Positions 25,992-28,287 of a DNA stretch of 28,287 nucleotides are shown one piece after another (position 1 is the first letter of the stretch; each line of letters begins with the position of its first letter). The notes under the pieces are model-generated. The model saw only the letters and a list, made by a program, of their open reading frames with translations. It did no database searches and was not told the DNA's origin. Position numbers and translations under genes: made by a program. The DNA lies in contig NW_019775542.1 in assembly GCF_001039355.2 (NCBI RefSeq), positions 99,454 to 127,740 on the forward strand. Direction: 5' to 3'. Source of the stretch: Lingula anatina (Eukaryota > Brachiopoda > Lingulata > Lingulida > Lingulidae).

Positions 25992-28077
25992 CAGGCAATC
26001 TTTTAAAGTGCGTCTAGTTGCAAAGGTGGGGACGGTTCATTGTGAACCAAGAAAAAACATCGATCGCTGTGTTTTGTTTATAGAAATTCAAAAGCAATAT
26101 TTACAATCGTTTAAAAAAATCTGCCAACCGAGTTCCTTTGAATGCAGTTGAATATGCGCGCAACGGTTAAGAAACAGTGGCGCCAGGAAAGAAGACGTAC
26201 CATGGCAATCTTAGAAAATGTATGCTCCCCACCAGTTACTAGTGACATAAACTTAGAATGTTCAGACTGATAACCCTGAGTACAAAGTACCTAATCATTC
26301 TCTATTTTCTATGATTCCGACCACAAGGCAGAGCCAGATGGGTGAGCAATGCAACTAAGGATGGAAACGTTTGCGCCTCGTAATAGAACTAGGTCAAGCA
26401 AGTGATTTTTGTGTCGGAGACTATAATTCTTAAACATTATATTATATTTGTTTAGTTAACCCTCGTTTATATTTTCATTGTGCAATAAAATGCAAGGTGC
26501 GATACACCAGAAATCGGTCAAATGGGGACAATGGAATTGAAAGAGTTTTGGAACATTTTTATCCTGTGTTTTCTTGTGTGGGTGTCTCAAATAAAGTGGG
26601 AAAAGATAATTAAAAAAAGGGAAATCACAAACTTCTCTGTATATCAGGGCACGGCTCTAACCTCCTTATCCTAGTTACCTTTGCGAACTGACATACGTAT
26701 GAACGGAATCCTGTGAAGTTTTCTGGAATATTTCATTACAGACGGGAAAATGCCACACAGGCAGAAGAAAAATTTGTTCACAATACGGACAAAAAATGAA
26801 ACTACTCTAATAGTCTATAAACCGTTCAATACTCCATAACATCAGTTTAATCAGTAGTCGGTTTTCACCAACCCAGCAGTTGTCCATCTTCTGCTTATCA
26901 CACAATTCTATCCACTGAGTTGGTCTACTGCTAATGTGACAACTATGTGCAAAACATAGCGTCAGGAATGGAACACTTAAAATTCAATTCTCTCTTATCA
27001 TGTGAAAAAGCCTATGCGCTACATCAAGCTTGGTGCGAACACGGCGCGATCGATAAGCCAGCCTTGCTAGGGATTTATTATTTGAAAAGTGTCTTTTAGA
27101 AGGTTTTCACGTTGATTCCCTTTGCGTTTTATCGTTACCAGTGCGTATTATTTATAATTAGCCGACAACTAATGAATGATATTGCATTGATTATGAAGTA
27201 AACGGTCTTGTCGTTAAAGAAAGTAACTTCGCTGTTGTTGTCACGTTCATTGCATTCTTTTGTTTTATTGAGGAACTCATTAATAAATTGACATACAAGT
27301 TTGAGATATATATTGTCACATGGTTTGGTGTTGTGGCCCTTACACGCTTCCGTATTAATATGAAAAGTGTGTGCGATTTGAAACGTTTAGTCTTTTAATT
27401 GTCTGTATTTTTGACAATGGCAAAGAGGAAATTATTCTCCCGCTGTGCTGATGGTCAGTTTCAGCAATGCAGCAATTTCGAGCTCCAGTTTCTGGATTTA
27501 TCCGTGATCTCGTTTCTTCATTTCTCCGCCAGATAAAGGATACTTAAATCAGGTTGCTCAAAACTCCTCTTAGGTGGCTTCTCTCTTGTAAGGCATTCCT
27601 TCCTACACAGCAAAGGCTTTTTGCTCGCGATAAAGTTCATTGTATTGGAAGGGTTACTTTGATCCTGTGTTGTGACGTACAATTCTGACGTTCCGAATCA
27701 ACGAATTCTTCTGGGGGGGAAGAGGGAGGTAAAATGACAAAAATCTTTAAACCTTAAAATGGTTGTAGAGGGATTTCTTGCTATAAAATAGAAAAAATAT
27801 TATATATATAGTTTTATAACCTTTTTCTTTGAAATAAATGCTTTGAACTGACAAAGCTTAACACGATTTCCCGAATATATATGTTGGTCATTTAATTGTA
27901 AAATCTAGAAACATTTATAAAAATGTTTAGTTTTGTCATTTTAAGATGTCAAATTCAAGTTAAAAATGTTAAAAGCAGTTAGATAATTGAATTAAAAACT
28001 GATAAAATCTCCCACCAGGTTTTGAGCAGCGTAACCGTCGCAACTACCACAATGCAGGTTATGGAGACTTTGGCTCT
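25992..28077. other. intergenic region upstream of the GPCR
   Basis: AT-rich DNA with no supported exon, RNA gene or repeat family that I can see up to the inverted-repeat element at the right edge. The GPCR promoter and any 5' noncoding exons should lie here but cannot be placed. Confidence 0.55.
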
Positions 28078-28280
28078 ATTCCCATAGATTTTAGATCGAT
28101 CTATCCCCGCGGGGAGTCTCACTAGATTACTTTAAGATAATCCGACTTAAATGTCCGTCCCGCCTACTACAAGCTGTAAGGGGGTAATTAACTTTCGTGT
28201 CCGCCCAGCTGACAGCTATTTAGCGTGAACCCCCAGGGAGTTAGGTCGATCTAAAGTAGGTCGATCTAATCTATGGAAAT
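28078..28280. mobile_element. probable non-autonomous inverted-repeat element
   Basis: The left arm (28082-28103, CCATAGATTTTAGATCGATC then TA) and right arm (28257-28276, TAGGTCGATCTAATCTATGG) are inverted repeats with a two-base gap and one mismatch, and similar bases flank them outward (ATTCCC and GGAAAT). The right arm's TAGGTCGATCTAA is doubled at 28242 and 28257. Two adjacent 12-base palindromes, TAGATCGATCTA and TCCCCGCGGGGA, occupy 28092-28115. The true ends may lie past the window edge, so no target duplication can be judged. Confidence 0.65.
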
Positions 28281-28287
28281 GGGGTGT

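Noticed and set aside
1-28287. tRNA or rRNA genes, CRISPR arrays, operons
   Set aside because: I saw no B-box-like GGTTCGAATCC sequence, no rRNA motifs and no spaced repeats. The intron-rich gene structure is eukaryotic, so CRISPR arrays and operons are not expected.

Overview
The window looks like nuclear DNA of a marine invertebrate animal. The coding exons are split by short GT-AG introns (about 100 to 1,200 bases), intergenic DNA is AT-rich, there are AATAAA polyadenylation signals, and short inverted-repeat transposon remnants are present. The gene families (IgGFc-binding-domain receptors, a B-type mitotic cyclin, a rhodopsin-class peptide-type GPCR) fit a lophotrochozoan, a basal deuterostome or another early-branching bilaterian. 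I cannot fix the phylum from sequence alone.

Region 1 (about 2.7-15.25 kb, plus strand) holds one 14-coding-exon gene for a very large single-pass cell-surface protein. Joining exons at their splice sites gives about 2,428 residues, once one extra base in exon 8 is discounted. The order is: signal peptide, IgGFc-binding-like module 1, a Thr/Ser/Pro mucin-like stalk, module 2, a 217-triplet collagen-like rod encoded by a single 2-kb exon, module 3, a short second collagen-like tract, EGF-like units (two complete, two degenerate), a charged stalk, one transmembrane helix, and a 74-residue tail with two tyrosine motifs. This layout suggests a trimeric, heavily glycosylated adhesion or pattern-recognition receptor. 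The collagen rod is unusual: about half its Y positions are Thr, and it carries eight N-G-T/S sequons. Module 2 has two introns that modules 1 and 3 lack. Module 3 carries a one-base frame break, best placed in a T6 run.

Region 2 (15.3-17.0 kb) is intergenic and is dominated by a degenerate ACAGT pentanucleotide satellite of about 460 bases.

Region 3 (about 17.0-22.3 kb, plus strand) holds a G2/mitotic cyclin-B-like gene with nine coding exons, a likely 5' noncoding exon, and a promoter with CCAAT boxes and a CHR-like TTTGAA. Several local tandem duplications lie inside the gene. One copied the end of coding exon 3 together with its splice donor and may have created a 24-base in-frame microexon. 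The destruction-box-like motif and the MRAIL hydrophobic patch are both altered.

Region 4 (22.3-28.3 kb) contains a single-exon class A GPCR on the minus strand (24,727-25,977). It is flanked by non-coding DNA holding a 174-bp MITE with a perfect 5-bp target duplication and, at the right edge, another inverted-repeat element. The three genes have no evident functional link to each other; they are ordinary neighbours in an animal genome. The strongest candidate for something undescribed is the receptor architecture of region 1.
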